This document shows, one piece after another, positions 1 through 8,502 of a stretch of 64,000 bases of DNA. Every line of letters begins with the position of its first letter. The first letter of the stretch is position 1. A program made the translations under genes and the position numbers. A model generated the notes under the pieces. The model saw nothing but the letters and a program-made list of their open reading frames with translations, was not told the origin of the DNA and did no database searches. The stretch is from Desulfobaculum xiamenense (lineage in GTDB: Bacteria > Desulfobacterota > Desulfovibrionia > Desulfovibrionales > Desulfovibrionaceae): the NCBI RefSeq assembly GCF_011927665.1, contig NZ_JAATJA010000003.1, positions 124,001 to 188,000 of the forward strand, in the 5' to 3' direction.

Positions 1-2
1 AG

Positions 3-1316
3 GCACTGGCCAAAAAGGCCAACAGCCCCCGCAGCTCGCAGTTCGTGACGTGGGTGCTCGGCATCCTCATCTTCTTCGACGACTACGCCAACTCGCTGAC
101 CGTCGGCCCCATCATGCGCCCGGTCACCGACAAGATGAAGGTGTCGCGCGAGAAGCTGGCCTTCATCATCGACGCCACCGCCGCCCCCATCGCGGGCATC
201 GCGCTCATCTCCACGTGGGTGGCCTACGAGATCGGCCTCATTCGTGACGGCTTCGCCTCCGTGGGCATCACCACCAACGCCTATGGCGCGTTCGTGGAGA
301 CCATTCCCTACCGCTTCTACAACATCTTCGTACTGTTCTTCATCGTGGCGACCATCTGGTTCCTGCGCGAGTTCGGCCCGATGGCCACCGCCGAGCGCCG
401 CGCCCGCACCACGGGCAAGGTCATCGACGACAACGCCAAGCCCATGGTCGCCGACGAGGCCACCGGTCTGGAGCCCGACCCCAGCGTCGTCCCCAGCATC
501 TGGTACGCCATCATCCCCATCGGTACGCTCATCGCGGCGGCGTTCCTCGGCTTCTATTTCAACGGCCGCACCGGCATCCTCGGCGGCGACGACGCCACGC
601 TCATCGCCCTGATCAAGGAATCGCCCCTGTGCTTCACCTCCATCCGCGAATGCTTCGGCGCGTCCGACGCCTCGGTGGTTCTGTTCCAGGCCGCGCTCAT
701 CGCGGGCATGGTGGCCATCGTCATGGGCATCGCCAAGGGCATCTTCAAGCTGGAGCAGGCGCTGTCCATCTGGGTGCAGGGCGTGAAGTCGCTCAACATC
801 ACCGCCGTCATCCTGCTTCTTGCCTGGTCGCTGTCGGCCATCATCAAGGAGCTGGGCACGGCCACCTATCTGGTGCAGGTGCTCTCCGACGCCATCCCGG
901 CCTTCCTGCTCTCGTCGATCATCTTCGTGCTCGGCTCGCTCATTTCCTTCGCCACGGGCACGTCCTACGGCACCATGGGCATCCTGATGCCGCTGGCCAT
1001 TCCGCTGGCCTACGCCATCAACCCCGACCACGGCTACGTGATCATGAACGTGGGCGCGGTGCTCACCGGCGCCATCTTCGGTGACCACTGCTCCCCCATC
1101 TCGGACACGACCATCCTGTCCTCCATGGGTTCGGCCTGCGACCACATCGACCATGTGCGCACCCAGCTGGTCTACGCGCTGACCGTGGCCTGCGTGACCG
1201 TGCTCTTCGGCTACATCCCGGCAGGTCTCGGCATGCCCGTCCTGCTGGTGCTGCCCATGGGCATCGCGGCCATCGCGCTCACCGTACGCATCTTCGGCAA
1301 GCCCGTGGACGCCTAG
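3..1316 (+). CDS. Na+/H+ antiporter, NhaC family (5' truncated)
   Basis: Integral membrane sodium/proton antiporter of the inner membrane. The frame is open from the first bases of the window, so the start lies upstream; 437 residues are visible. About ten hydrophobic segments can be seen. The family-typical segment FFDDYANSLTVGP lies near the visible N-terminus, followed by DATAAPIAG, and a conserved GDHCSPISDTTILSS lies in the C-terminal half. These are characteristic of NhaC-like antiporters rather than NhaA or NhaB. A GTG at position 45 could be mistaken for the start, but the reading frame runs through it and the FDDY segment follows too closely. A strong terminator follows the stop, so this is probably the last gene of its transcript. 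The transported ion is inferred from the family; related members exchange organic acids. Confidence 0.85.
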   Translation, partial: ALAKKANSPRSSQFVTWVLGILIFFDDYANSLTVGPIMRPVTDKMKVSREKLAFIIDATAAPIAGIALISTWVAYEIGLIRDGFASVGITTNAYGAFVETIPYRFYNIFVLFFIVATIWFLREFGPMATAERRARTTGKVIDDNAKPMVADEATGLEPDPSVVPSIWYAIIPIGTLIAAAFLGFYFNGRTGILGGDDATLIALIKESPLCFTSIRECFGASDASVVLFQAALIAGMVAIVMGIAKGIFKLEQALSIWVQGVKSLNITAVILLLAWSLSAIIKELGTATYLVQVLSDAIPAFLLSSIIFVLGSLISFATGTSYGTMGILMPLAIPLAYAINPDHGYVIMNVGAVLTGAIFGDHCSPISDTTILSSMGSACDHIDHVRTQLVYALTVACVTVLFGYIPAGLGMPVLLVLPMGIAAIALTVRIFGKPVDA

Positions 1317-1342
1317 TCCGCCGCGCCAGCCAACGACCGCAA

Positions 1343-1372
1343 GGGCCGCTCCGGAAACGGAGCGGCCCTTTT
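1343..1372 (+). terminator. Rho-independent terminator after antiporter gene
   Basis: Perfect 11-bp stem (GGGCCGCTCCG / CGGAGCGGCCC) with a GAAA tetraloop, followed by TTTT. It sits 26 bases after the antiporter stop codon. Confidence 0.9.
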
Positions 1373-1508
1373 CGTTGCGCAAAACGCTTCGCCACGCAGA
1401 TTCTGGCCCGGACCTTGCTGTCATGCACGGGAACGACAGTATCCGGAATTTTTTTCCGCACACATATTTTCGCACCCGTATTTCGGCATACGACAAGGAG
1501 AGTCGACC

Positions 1509-2081
1509 ATGGCCATTTCAGGCGTCTACAACAGCCTTACGGATCAGATGAACATCAAGCTGAAGCAGGACGAGAACGAGGAGGCGCGTGCCCGCCAACG
1601 CAAGGGCGACGAGCCGAAGGACCTCGACGACGTCACCTTCTCCAGCATGGGCGACCGCCTCTCGACCATGGTCCGCAAGGCTCCCATGAGCAACGTGCTG
1701 GACGGTATGGACACGCAGATGAACGAACTGAAGGACCGCTTCCTCGAAACCGTGCGCAAAGGCCTGCGAGCCAAGGGCATCGACGACGACGACGGAAAAT
1801 TTTCCCTGTCGAAGGACAAGGACGGCAATTTCGTGGTGAGCGGCGACTACGCCCACGCCGATGTGGTGGAGCAGATGCTCAAGGACGACCCCAAGCTCGC
1901 CAAGGCCTACGATCAGATCGCCGAAATGTCCGAACTGACGCGCAAGGTGCAGTACAACCCCAGCGTGATGCGTGCCCGCACAGGCCTTGCCGCCTACATG
2001 AGCATGGCCGACGACGGCATGTTCGGCGCGTCCTTCCAGATGTTGATCTCCGGCTCCAGCATGAACACGTTCTGGATGTAG
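1509..2081 (+). CDS. Hypothetical protein, 190 aa
   Basis: I do not recognise this protein. It is hydrophilic and acidic/basic-rich, with no signal peptide, membrane segment or cysteine pair. The N-terminal half (about residues 15-40) is highly charged and likely helical; a run of four aspartates lies near residue 95, followed by an alternating region ending KDGNFVVSGDY. The C-terminus is richer in Met, Ser and Phe. The start ATG is preceded by AAGGAG (1495-1500) at good spacing. It is a single-gene unit: a terminator lies upstream and a possible stem-loop (2088-2115) just downstream. Codon use looks like that of its neighbours, so it is very likely a real gene. It could be a cytoplasmic or non-classically exported protein; nothing in the context fixes its role. 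Confidence 0.75.
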   Translation: MAISGVYNSLTDQMNIKLKQDENEEARARQRKGDEPKDLDDVTFSSMGDRLSTMVRKAPMSNVLDGMDTQMNELKDRFLETVRKGLRAKGIDDDDGKFSLSKDKDGNFVVSGDYAHADVVEQMLKDDPKLAKAYDQIAEMSELTRKVQYNPSVMRARTGLAAYMSMADDGMFGASFQMLISGSSMNTFWM

Positions 2082-2087
2082 CGCGGT

Positions 2088-2115
2088 GGCGGTCCGTGGC
2101 CACGCCCGGACCGCC
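2088..2115 (+). terminator. Possible stem-loop after the 190-aa gene
   Basis: 9-bp inverted repeat GGCGGTCCG / CGGACCGCC with a 10-base loop, starting 7 bases after the stop. There is no clear T tract, so termination is uncertain. Confidence 0.4.
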
Positions 2116-2198
2116 GCGCGTTCCGCCCTTGCCTTGCGGCCCGGGCGGCCTGTAGACTCGGTCCCCGAACCATCCCAACGCCAATCGGCAGGACCGAC

Positions 2199-3299
2199 AT
2201 GACACGACGACTCATCATCCGCACCCTTGCGGCCATCCTTGCGCTCCTCGCAACACTCCCCACCCGGACAGCCCTCGCTGCGGCACTGCCGGACACGCTC
2301 CTCGAAGCCTTCGCGAAATACACCACGGGCGACGAACGCGGCTACGACGTGGTACGCCCCGTGGACGCCCCCGCCTTCATCTCGCCGGAAGATGCATCCC
2401 TCGTGCTGGAACGCGAGGAAATCGTCCTTGTCGAGGAAGGCCGCGGCGACGCCCCGGCACGCATCTATCCCCGCCGCATCCTCGTCCATCACGAAGTCAT
2501 CAACGTAGCCGACGGCGAAGACCTGCGCAGCGTGACCTACTGCCCCTTCACGGGAAGCGTGGTGGGCTACGCCACACGCGTCAACGGACAGCCCACCACC
2601 CTCGGCACCACCCAGCAGTTCCTCAACTCCAATCGCCTGCTCTACGACCGCGCAACGGGCAGCCGCTGGCCGCAACTGCTCGGTCAGGCCATCTCCGGCC
2701 CGGCCAAGGGGCAGGAGCTCGAACGCTTTCCGCTGCTGTGGACAACATGGGAACGCGCGCGCCGCGCCTTCCCGAACGCCGTGGTCCTCGCCCGGCCACG
2801 CTCGCGCACGGCCGCCGTCAACTACTCGCGCGATCCCTACGGCTCCTACCAGCGTAGCGGCACCTACTACGACACAGGCGGCTCGTACTTCCCGCTCATG
2901 CATACCGACACGCGCGTGCACCCCAAGGAACGCGTCATCGGCATCCTCGACGGCGGCGCGGCGCTGGCCGTTTCCCGCGAGGCGGTGAAGCGGCTCGGGG
3001 TTGGCACCATCGAATACGGCATGAATCCGGTGGTCGTGTTCCATGATCCGGACCTCAACATCCCGCGCGCCTACCTCGCCACGGTGAACGACACCGTGCT
3101 GAACATGGTCGATCGCAACGGCGACATCATGGACGAACAAACGCATTCGCGCTGGACCGTAAGCGGCGAGGCCATCGAGGGCCGGCTGCGCGGAACGCGG
3201 CTTATTCCCGTGCTCGGCACGGACTGCATGTGGTTCGCGTGGAAGGCCTTCCACCCGCAGACGCAATACTGGAACGGCGACTTCCTCCCCACCTACTGA
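2199..3299 (+). CDS. Exported DUF3179 family protein
   Basis: 366 residues with an N-terminal Sec signal (two arginines, a hydrophobic run to about residue 22, then a cleavable TRTALA region). The rest matches DUF3179: an early segment with ALVLER-like and ILVHHEVINV strands, the conserved TYCPFTGSVVGY box, the LYDRATGSRWPQ stretch, and HPKERVIGI in the C-terminal half. The biochemical role of DUF3179 is not established; the TYCP cysteine followed by a fold with many Trp/Tyr is typical of the family. It acts outside the inner membrane. The stop codon is one base before the ATG of the HAD gene, so the two may be co-transcribed. No cofactor motif is visible. Confidence 0.85.
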   Translation: MTRRLIIRTLAAILALLATLPTRTALAAALPDTLLEAFAKYTTGDERGYDVVRPVDAPAFISPEDASLVLEREEIVLVEEGRGDAPARIYPRRILVHHEVINVADGEDLRSVTYCPFTGSVVGYATRVNGQPTTLGTTQQFLNSNRLLYDRATGSRWPQLLGQAISGPAKGQELERFPLLWTTWERARRAFPNAVVLARPRSRTAAVNYSRDPYGSYQRSGTYYDTGGSYFPLMHTDTRVHPKERVIGILDGGAALAVSREAVKRLGVGTIEYGMNPVVVFHDPDLNIPRAYLATVNDTVLNMVDRNGDIMDEQTHSRWTVSGEAIEGRLRGTRLIPVLGTDCMWFAWKAFHPQTQYWNGDFLPTY

Positions 3300-3300
3300 A

Positions 3301-4116
3301 ATGGACGACGAACGCCGGAACACATCCGACGCATTGCGCAATCACCCGCAAGCATATACCATCCCGACAATGGAAACATTCGCGACAGACGCGCCACATG
3401 GGGCGCAAGGCCCACAGCCCCCCATCCGCTGCGTCATCTTCGACTTCGACGGAACCCTCGCGCGCACGTCCATCGACTTCGGGAAAATGAAGGACGACAT
3501 CACGCGCATCGTGCGCGGCTTTCTGCCCGATCACCCCGCCCCCGGCACGACTCCGGCGCTGGAATGGGCACATGACGCGGCCATGCGCCTCGACGCCGGG
3601 GACTCCCCACTTGGCGAGCTGCTACGCACCTGCGTCGCCGCCGCCATCCGGCACATCGAAATGGACGCGGCATCACGCGGAGAACCCTTCGCCTTCACCC
3701 GCCCCATGCTCTCACAACTGCGCGGGCGTGGCGTGGGCGTGGCCATCATTACCCGCAACTGTACCGAGGCGGTGGAAACGGTCCTGCCCGATGCCCGAAG
3801 CCTCGCAGACGTGCTCCTCTCGCGCGACGACGTGCGCAACGTGAAGCCGCATCCCGAGCACGCCCTCGCGGCCATGGCAGCACTGGGCGCGCTTCCGGCC
3901 CACACCATCGTGGTGGGAGATCATCCCCTCGACATCGAAACGGGCCAGCGCGCGGGCACGGCAACCGCAGGCGTGCTCACCGGCAACGCCAGCCGCGAGC
4001 AGTTCCTCGCCTGCGGAGCAGACCTGATCGCCAACGACGCGGCGGCGCTCATCGAAACCCTCGCCCGGGACGGCCGACTGGCGACGCATCCCGGCACACT
4101 GCGCCACTGCGGATGA
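3301..4116 (+). CDS. HAD-superfamily hydrolase (phosphoglycolate phosphatase-like)
   Basis: Cytoplasmic HAD phosphatase of 271 residues if started at the first ATG. Motif I is VIFDFDGTLA, with nucleophile Asp48 and Asp50. The helical cap follows (about 60-120). Motif II is the VAIITRN strand, motif III the lysine of VKPHPEH, and motif IV VVGDHPLDIETG. The set is complete, so the enzyme should be active. The N-terminal 40 residues are unusual and poorly structured; an internal ATG at 3370 (residue 24) may be the true start, as neither ATG has a clear ribosome binding site. Directly follows the DUF3179 gene with one base between. The substrate cannot be told; gph-like or nucleotidase-like roles are equally possible. 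Confidence 0.82.
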   Translation: MDDERRNTSDALRNHPQAYTIPTMETFATDAPHGAQGPQPPIRCVIFDFDGTLARTSIDFGKMKDDITRIVRGFLPDHPAPGTTPALEWAHDAAMRLDAGDSPLGELLRTCVAAAIRHIEMDAASRGEPFAFTRPMLSQLRGRGVGVAIITRNCTEAVETVLPDARSLADVLLSRDDVRNVKPHPEHALAAMAALGALPAHTIVVGDHPLDIETGQRAGTATAGVLTGNASREQFLACGADLIANDAAALIETLARDGRLATHPGTLRHCG

Positions 4117-4162
4117 CGCGGATTCTACTGGACAAACGACATCACGGATCGGAGATGTGCTC

Positions 4163-4780
4163 ATGAGTTTCACCCTGTGGTTCACCGGCCTTTCCGGAGC
4201 GGGCAAATCCACGCTGGCCCGCAACAGCTATTTCGAGTTGAAGAGCCGGGGACTCGCGGCCGAACTGCTCGATGGCGACCTCATCCGTACCAACTTCAGT
4301 TCGGAATTAGGCTTCACCCGGCGCGACCGCGATATCAACATCCGCCGCATCGGCTTCATCTGCCATCTGCTGAACCGCAACGGCATCATCTGCGTGGTGG
4401 CGGCCATTTCTCCCTACGCCGAGGCCCGCGCCCAGAACCGCGAACTGCTGGGGCGCTACGTCGAGGTCTTCTGCCGCTGCCCGCTGGAGGTGGCCGAGGG
4501 CCGCGACGTCAAGGGGCTCTACGCCCGCGCCCGCAAAGGCGAAATCCCCAACTTCACCGGCATATCCGATCCCTACGAGGCACCCCTCGCCCCGGAGATC
4601 GTCGCGGACACGGCAAACACGGGCATCAACGACTGCCTGTGCTCGGTACTCGGGTGGCTGGAGCGCAACTCCTACATCCCCGAAGCCGACTCCTGCCCGC
4701 GCACCTCGTTCTCGCTCAATGACGAACGCGAATGGCGCTCGCGCCTCATCCGCCTCGGCTACGCGAAAGGATTGGACTGA
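4163..4780 (+). CDS. cysC: Adenylylsulfate (APS) kinase
   Basis: Phosphorylates APS with ATP to give PAPS. 205 residues; P-loop GLSGAGKST at 9-17, then LDGDLIRTNF and the DINIRRIG helix that binds APS, SPYAEARAQNR, and the lid region DVKGLYARARKGEIPNFTG. All are in the family order. GGAG (4151-4154) sits 8 bases before the ATG at 4163, so I prefer it to the GTG at 4157. A C-terminal extension of about 30 residues goes beyond the usual fold. In sulfate reducers the respiratory route uses APS directly, so PAPS here is probably for sulfation. Its neighbour is GDP-mannose dehydratase 51 bases downstream, suggesting sulfated surface sugars (inference). Confidence 0.9.
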   Translation: MSFTLWFTGLSGAGKSTLARNSYFELKSRGLAAELLDGDLIRTNFSSELGFTRRDRDINIRRIGFICHLLNRNGIICVVAAISPYAEARAQNRELLGRYVEVFCRCPLEVAEGRDVKGLYARARKGEIPNFTGISDPYEAPLAPEIVADTANTGINDCLCSVLGWLERNSYIPEADSCPRTSFSLNDEREWRSRLIRLGYAKGLD

Positions 4781-4831
4781 CCCCACGCGGCACGCAACAC
4801 TTCACCACGTCCAAGAAACCAGGAAACTGTC

Positions 4832-5920
4832 ATGACGAAAATCGCCCTCATCACTGGCATCACGGGGCAGGACGGCGCATACCTCGCCGAATACCTGCTG
4901 GAAAAGGGATACGAAGTCCACGGCATCAAGCGCAGGGCCTCGCTCTTCAACACCGACCGCGTGGACCATCTCTATCAGGACCCGCACGTCACCGGCCGCC
5001 GCTTCATCCTCCACTACGGCGACATGACGGATTCCACCAACCTCATCCGCATCGTGCAGGCCGTCCAGCCGGACGAAATCTACAACCTCGCGGCCCAGAG
5101 CCACGTGGCGGTGTCCTTCGAGACGCCCGAGTACACGGCGGATTCTGTGGCCCTCGGCCCGCTGCGCCTGCTTGAGGCCATCCGCATCCTCGGTCTGGAG
5201 CGCAAAACACGCTTCTATCAGGCCTCCACGTCGGAGATGTTCGGCAAGGTGGCCGAGACCCCGCAGCGCGAAACCACGCCCTTCTACCCGCGCTCCCCCT
5301 ACGGGGCGGCCAAGCTCTACGCCTACTGGATCACGGTGAACTACCGCGAGGCCTACGGCATCCATGCCTGCAACGGCATCCTCTTCAACCATGAGTCCCC
5401 CATCCGTGGCGAGACCTTCGTCACCCGCAAGATCACGCGCGCCATGGCCCGCATCAGCCTCGGGCTTCAGGACTGCCTGTACCTCGGCAACCTCTCGGCC
5501 AAGCGGGACTGGGGCCATGCGCGGGACTACGTGCGGATGATGTGGCTCATGCTCCAGCAGGACGAGCCGGACGACTACGTCGTGGCCACGGGCCGTCAGT
5601 ACACCGTGCGCCACGTGGTGGAACTTGCCGCCGAGGCCACGGGCATACACCTTCGCTGGGAAGGATCCGGCGCGCAGGAGAAGGGCATAGACACGAACAC
5701 AGGAGAGACACTCGTGGCCGTGGACCCGCGCTACTTCCGCCCAACCGAAGTGGAGACGCTCCTTGGCGACCCCACCAAGGCGCGCGAAAAACTCGGCTGG
5801 GAGCCGCGAATCACGCTGGAGGACATGGTGCAGGAAATGATCGCGGCGGATCTCGCCGACGCTAGGCGCGACGACCTGTGCCGCAAGGAAGGCTTCCGCA
5901 TCCTCAACCACCACGAGTAA
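4832..5920 (+). CDS. gmd: GDP-mannose 4,6-dehydratase
   Basis: Converts GDP-D-mannose to GDP-4-keto-6-deoxy-D-mannose, precursor of fucose, rhamnose-like and perosamine sugars. 362 residues, the normal length. Short-chain dehydrogenase fold with NADP site GITGQDG (9-15), the family segment [15 protein letters not shown], catalytic STSEMFGK and [10 protein letters not shown] (Tyr/Lys), and [16 protein letters not shown]. The usual second Arg of NHESPRRGE is Ile here. The start ATG follows CAGGAA. It lies downstream of cysC on the same strand. No epimerase/reductase gene follows, so the final sugar is unknown. Its stop codon abuts the stop of the convergent methyltransferase with no gap. Confidence 0.95.
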   Translation: MTKIALITGITGQDGAYLAEYLLEKGYEVHGIKRRASLFNTDRVDHLYQDPHVTGRRFILHYGDMTDSTNLIRIVQAVQPDEIYNLAAQSHVAVSFETPEYTADSVALGPLRLLEAIRILGLERKTRFYQASTSEMFGKVAETPQRETTPFYPRSPYGAAKLYAYWITVNYREAYGIHACNGILFNHESPIRGETFVTRKITRAMARISLGLQDCLYLGNLSAKRDWGHARDYVRMMWLMLQQDEPDDYVVATGRQYTVRHVVELAAEATGIHLRWEGSGAQEKGIDTNTGETLVAVDPRYFRPTEVETLLGDPTKAREKLGWEPRITLEDMVQEMIAADLADARRDDLCRKEGFRILNHHE

Positions 5921-6553
5921 TCACGGCGCGGGAACGATGCGGAACAACCCGGCCGCGCCAAAGGCCAATGTCTCCACCGGCAGGCAGACGAGGCCGGACT
6001 CCCGCGCCAGACCGGGCACCCCGTCGCGACGCACGAAGTCCCCGTAGAGGGCGAAATGCCTTGCCCCGGCCGCCCGCTCCACAAGGGCGGCCGCATGTCG
6101 CGCGGCATGGGCGACAGGTCCGGCAACCTCGGCAAGATGGTCCGCCACGAGAAAGCATCCGCCCCGCGCCAGCACCCGCACGCATTCGCCGAGCATGGCC
6201 AGCCGGACGGCCTGCTCTTTCTCGTGCAGCGCAAAGCAGACCACCACCGCGTCGAAGGCCGCATCCTCGAAGGGCAAGAGCGCCGCGTCGCCCCGAACCA
6301 GCGCGACCTGTGGCGGGCAGGCCCGTCGCGCCACCCCTAGCATGGCCGAGGAAAGATCCACCCCTGCGCCCACGAATCCCGCCTCGTGAAGCATTCGCAA
6401 CTGCCAGCCTGTTCCGCAACACACGTCGAGCACCCGCCGCGCTCCAACCCCACGCAGATGCCGCACAATGCCCCGCCGCACACCGCGAAGTAGCCCAGCG
6501 GTGAACGGATCATACCAGCGGGCAATGGCCCCGTATTCGTCATACGCACGCAT
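5921..6553 (-). CDS. Class I SAM-dependent methyltransferase
   Basis: 210 residues of a UbiE-like Rossmann methyltransferase. The start MRAYDEYGAIARWYDPF is typical of small-molecule methyltransferases; motif I is VLDVCCGTGWQL, followed by an acidic GVDLSSAML, then motif II/III regions around DAALLPFEDAAFDAVV and VLARGGCFLVAD. The ATG at 6553 has GGGGAG upstream; a longer frame to 6649 lacks a site. Short for the UbiE family, and without the residues that would mark it as quinone methyltransferase. Convergent with gmd and divergent from the lipoprotein operon, so it is probably a single-gene transcript. Substrate unknown. Confidence 0.82.
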   Translation of the reverse strand: MRAYDEYGAIARWYDPFTAGLLRGVRRGIVRHLRGVGARRVLDVCCGTGWQLRMLHEAGFVGAGVDLSSAMLGVARRACPPQVALVRGDAALLPFEDAAFDAVVVCFALHEKEQAVRLAMLGECVRVLARGGCFLVADHLAEVAGPVAHAARHAAALVERAAGARHFALYGDFVRRDGVPGLARESGLVCLPVETLAFGAAGLFRIVPAP

Positions 6554-6629
6554 TCCCGCCACTCCCCAGATCGTTTCCGCCCCACATGAGCCGGACAGAC
6601 GCTTCACGCTTGCGCACCGCAAAAAAAGA

Positions 6630-6656
6630 TTGACGCTTGTCCAAGGCATAAATAAC
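6630..6656 (+). promoter_or_regulatory. Possible promoter of the lipoprotein operon
   Basis: TTGACG (6630-6635) and AATAAC (6651-6656) with a 15-base spacer, in an unusually AT-rich stretch between two GC-rich genes. The -10 is weak and the spacer short, so this is tentative. Confidence 0.3.
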
Positions 6657-6687
6657 CAACGTACTAATACAAATTATTGGAGGGTCA

Positions 6688-7656
6688 ATGCTCACTATCC
6701 TACGCGCGTTCCTGGTAGCGCTCGCTTGCTTCTCGCTTGCGGCCTGCGCCACTGTATCCAAACCCGAGGTCCATAAGACGGAAGGCTCTGCCCCTGTCGC
6801 CAGCCCCGCAATCGAAGCAGCCAAAACGAAGCAGCACACAGGCCTCAAGCGCAAGGTCGCCCTCGCGCGTTTTTCCAATGAAACCCGCTTCGGGCAGAGC
6901 TTCTTCGTCGACAAGAACAACGACCGCATAGGCAAACAGGCGCTCGACATCCTGAGTTCCAAGCTCATGGAAACCGAAAAATTCATCATGCTGGAGCGCG
7001 CCGACCTGGACAAGATCAACGCGGAGCTCGCCCTTGGTCAGGCCTCCGCCCTGCACAACATGGCTGACTACCTTATCGTCGGCTCCATCACGGGCTTCGG
7101 CCGCCGCGACGGCGGAAAGGTCGGCATCTTCAGCCGCACCAAAGAACAAGTCGCCTTCGCCAAGGTGCACATCCGCCTCATCGACGTGCACACCGGCGAA
7201 ATCATCTATTCCGAGGAAGGCGAAGGCGAAGCGTCGTCCGAAGCTGGCAGCGTGCTCGGCATCGGCGCTCGCGCGGGATACGACGCCACGCTCAACGACA
7301 AGGCCATCGAGGCCGCGATCACCAACCTGTCGTCCAACATCATCGAAAACCTGCTCGACAAGCCGTGGCGGGGCTACATCCTCGGCCATGAGGACGGACA
7401 GTACATCATCAGCGGCGGCGCATCGCAGGGCATCAAAGCCGGAGACGTCTTCGACGTGATGCGCGAAGGGAAAAAAATCAATAATCCCCAGACGAACATG
7501 GTCATCACGCTTCCGGGCAAAAAGGTCGCCAGCCTGCGCGTAACGGCCAGCACCGGTGATTCCCCGACCAACGAGGTTTCATTCTGCGAAGCTATCGAAG
7601 GTGCGCTCCCGGGCAAGTCCGACTTCGCCAACTGCTACATTCAGGAACACATCTAG
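6688..7656 (+). CDS. CsgG/HfaB-like lipoprotein
   Basis: 322 residues. Lipoprotein signal with lipobox LAAC (Cys20), so lipid-anchored, probably in the outer membrane. Residues about 55-230 match the CsgG fold: VALARFSNETRFGQSFF, a SKLMETEKFIMLERADLDKI helix, DYLIVGSITGFGRR, then VHIRLIDVHTGEIIYSEEGEGEA. CsgG proteins form nonameric export pores for curli, but homologues outside curli clusters have unknown cargo. A C-terminal domain of about 90 residues (GYILGHEDGQYIISGG onward) looks like a beta barrel added to the core. GGAGG is at 6679-6683. First of four consecutive lipoprotein genes. No curli subunit (CsgA/B) is present, so curli export is unlikely. Confidence 0.82.
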   Translation: MLTILRAFLVALACFSLAACATVSKPEVHKTEGSAPVASPAIEAAKTKQHTGLKRKVALARFSNETRFGQSFFVDKNNDRIGKQALDILSSKLMETEKFIMLERADLDKINAELALGQASALHNMADYLIVGSITGFGRRDGGKVGIFSRTKEQVAFAKVHIRLIDVHTGEIIYSEEGEGEASSEAGSVLGIGARAGYDATLNDKAIEAAITNLSSNIIENLLDKPWRGYILGHEDGQYIISGGASQGIKAGDVFDVMREGKKINNPQTNMVITLPGKKVASLRVTASTGDSPTNEVSFCEAIEGALPGKSDFANCYIQEHI

Positions 7657-7665
7657 GGAGCTCCC

Positions 7666-8010
7666 ATGAACAGAATACTCCTCATTATCACAATGGCCGC
7701 CATTTGTGCGACCATGCTGCTGGCGGGCTGCGGATACCGAGAAGGCGTCACCATGAAGGACAAGACCGCCTACATCCAGTTCTCCGGAACCACGAAGAAC
7801 TGCGTCGCCACCGTTGACGATGGCGTCCCCTTCGCCCTTGAGGGCTCATTCTACACCGACGATCAGGGTCGACGCCACAAGAGAGGCCCCGTGCTCTACG
7901 AAGTGCTCCCCGGCAAGCACCGGGTGCGTGTCGAACGCGACGGCTCACTCGTCCTCGACCGCACACTCCTGCTTGGCAACCAGATGACCAAGGAAATCAT
8001 ACTGCCGTGA
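7666..8010 (+). CDS. Small lipoprotein, 114 aa, unknown
   Basis: Not recognised. Lipoprotein signal with LLAGC (Cys22). The mature part of about 90 residues reads as a single small beta domain: an FSGTTKNCVATVDDG strand pair with one further Cys, then a PGKHRVRVERDGSLV segment that resembles PEGA-type or carboxypeptidase-regulatory beta sandwiches. Starts 9 bases after the CsgG-like gene with GGGAG before the ATG, and its stop overlaps the GTG start of the next gene, so it is part of the same operon. It lies between CsgG-like and DUF4810 genes, which are usually adjacent; a role in the same outer-membrane assembly is inferred from position only. Confidence 0.75.
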   Translation: MNRILLIITMAAICATMLLAGCGYREGVTMKDKTAYIQFSGTTKNCVATVDDGVPFALEGSFYTDDQGRRHKRGPVLYEVLPGKHRVRVERDGSLVLDRTLLLGNQMTKEIILP

Positions 8011-8486
8011 TAATGCGCATCCTCCCCCTCATTCTACTGGCGGGTGCACTTGTCGGATGTCAAAAAACGGTCAAACCCATGTACTACTGGGGCCAGTATT
8101 CCGAAACGTCTTACTGCTGCGCTAAGGAACCCTGCGACCAGAGCACGCAGGCGCATCTGGGCGAACTCCAACGCATCATCGAAAAATCAGGGGAAATGGC
8201 CCTGCCCGTCCCCCCCGGAGTCTATGCCGAATACGGATTCTGCCTGTTCAGGCAGGGCGATGCACAGGGCGCGGTGAAGCTCTTCGAGCAGGAAAAGGCA
8301 CTCTATCCCGAGTCCACAGTCTTCATGGACCGGCTCATCAACGCCGCCAAACAGCGGGACGACACGAAGAACGAAGCGGATAGCGGCAAAGGCTCCGGCG
8401 ACGTGGCCGCCACGGCCCCGACCCAGACGCCCCCGTCGAAGGCCGAAACGGCCTCCACGCCCGACACACCGTCACACGTCAACTAA
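8007..8486 (+). CDS. DUF4810 lipoprotein
   Basis: 159 residues. Lipobox LVGC near residue 18, then the DUF4810 hallmark MYYWGQYSETSYCCAK and a TPR-like helical pair (PPGVYAEYGFCLFRQGDAQGA). The C-terminal 35 residues are a low-complexity Ala/Thr/Pro tail that probably projects into the periplasm. Two starts are possible: GTG at 8007, overlapping the previous stop as GTGA and 12 bases after AAGGA, or ATG at 8013. DUF4810 is known as the partner of CsgG-like and DUF799 lipoproteins in three-gene operons; its function is undetermined. Confidence 0.85.
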   Translation: MIMRILPLILLAGALVGCQKTVKPMYYWGQYSETSYCCAKEPCDQSTQAHLGELQRIIEKSGEMALPVPPGVYAEYGFCLFRQGDAQGAVKLFEQEKALYPESTVFMDRLINAAKQRDDTKNEADSGKGSGDVAATAPTQTPPSKAETASTPDTPSHVN

Positions 8487-8502
8487 CTCGCGAGGCGCAA
8501 CG

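Noticed and set aside
1518-3341. Long minus-strand open frame of 607 codons
   Set aside because: It lies opposite the 190-aa and DUF3179 genes, and its product is His/Arg/Ala-rich as expected from the reverse of GC-rich coding DNA.
6688-7656. Curli export system
   Set aside because: CsgG-like protein only; CsgA, CsgB, CsgE and CsgF are not in the window.
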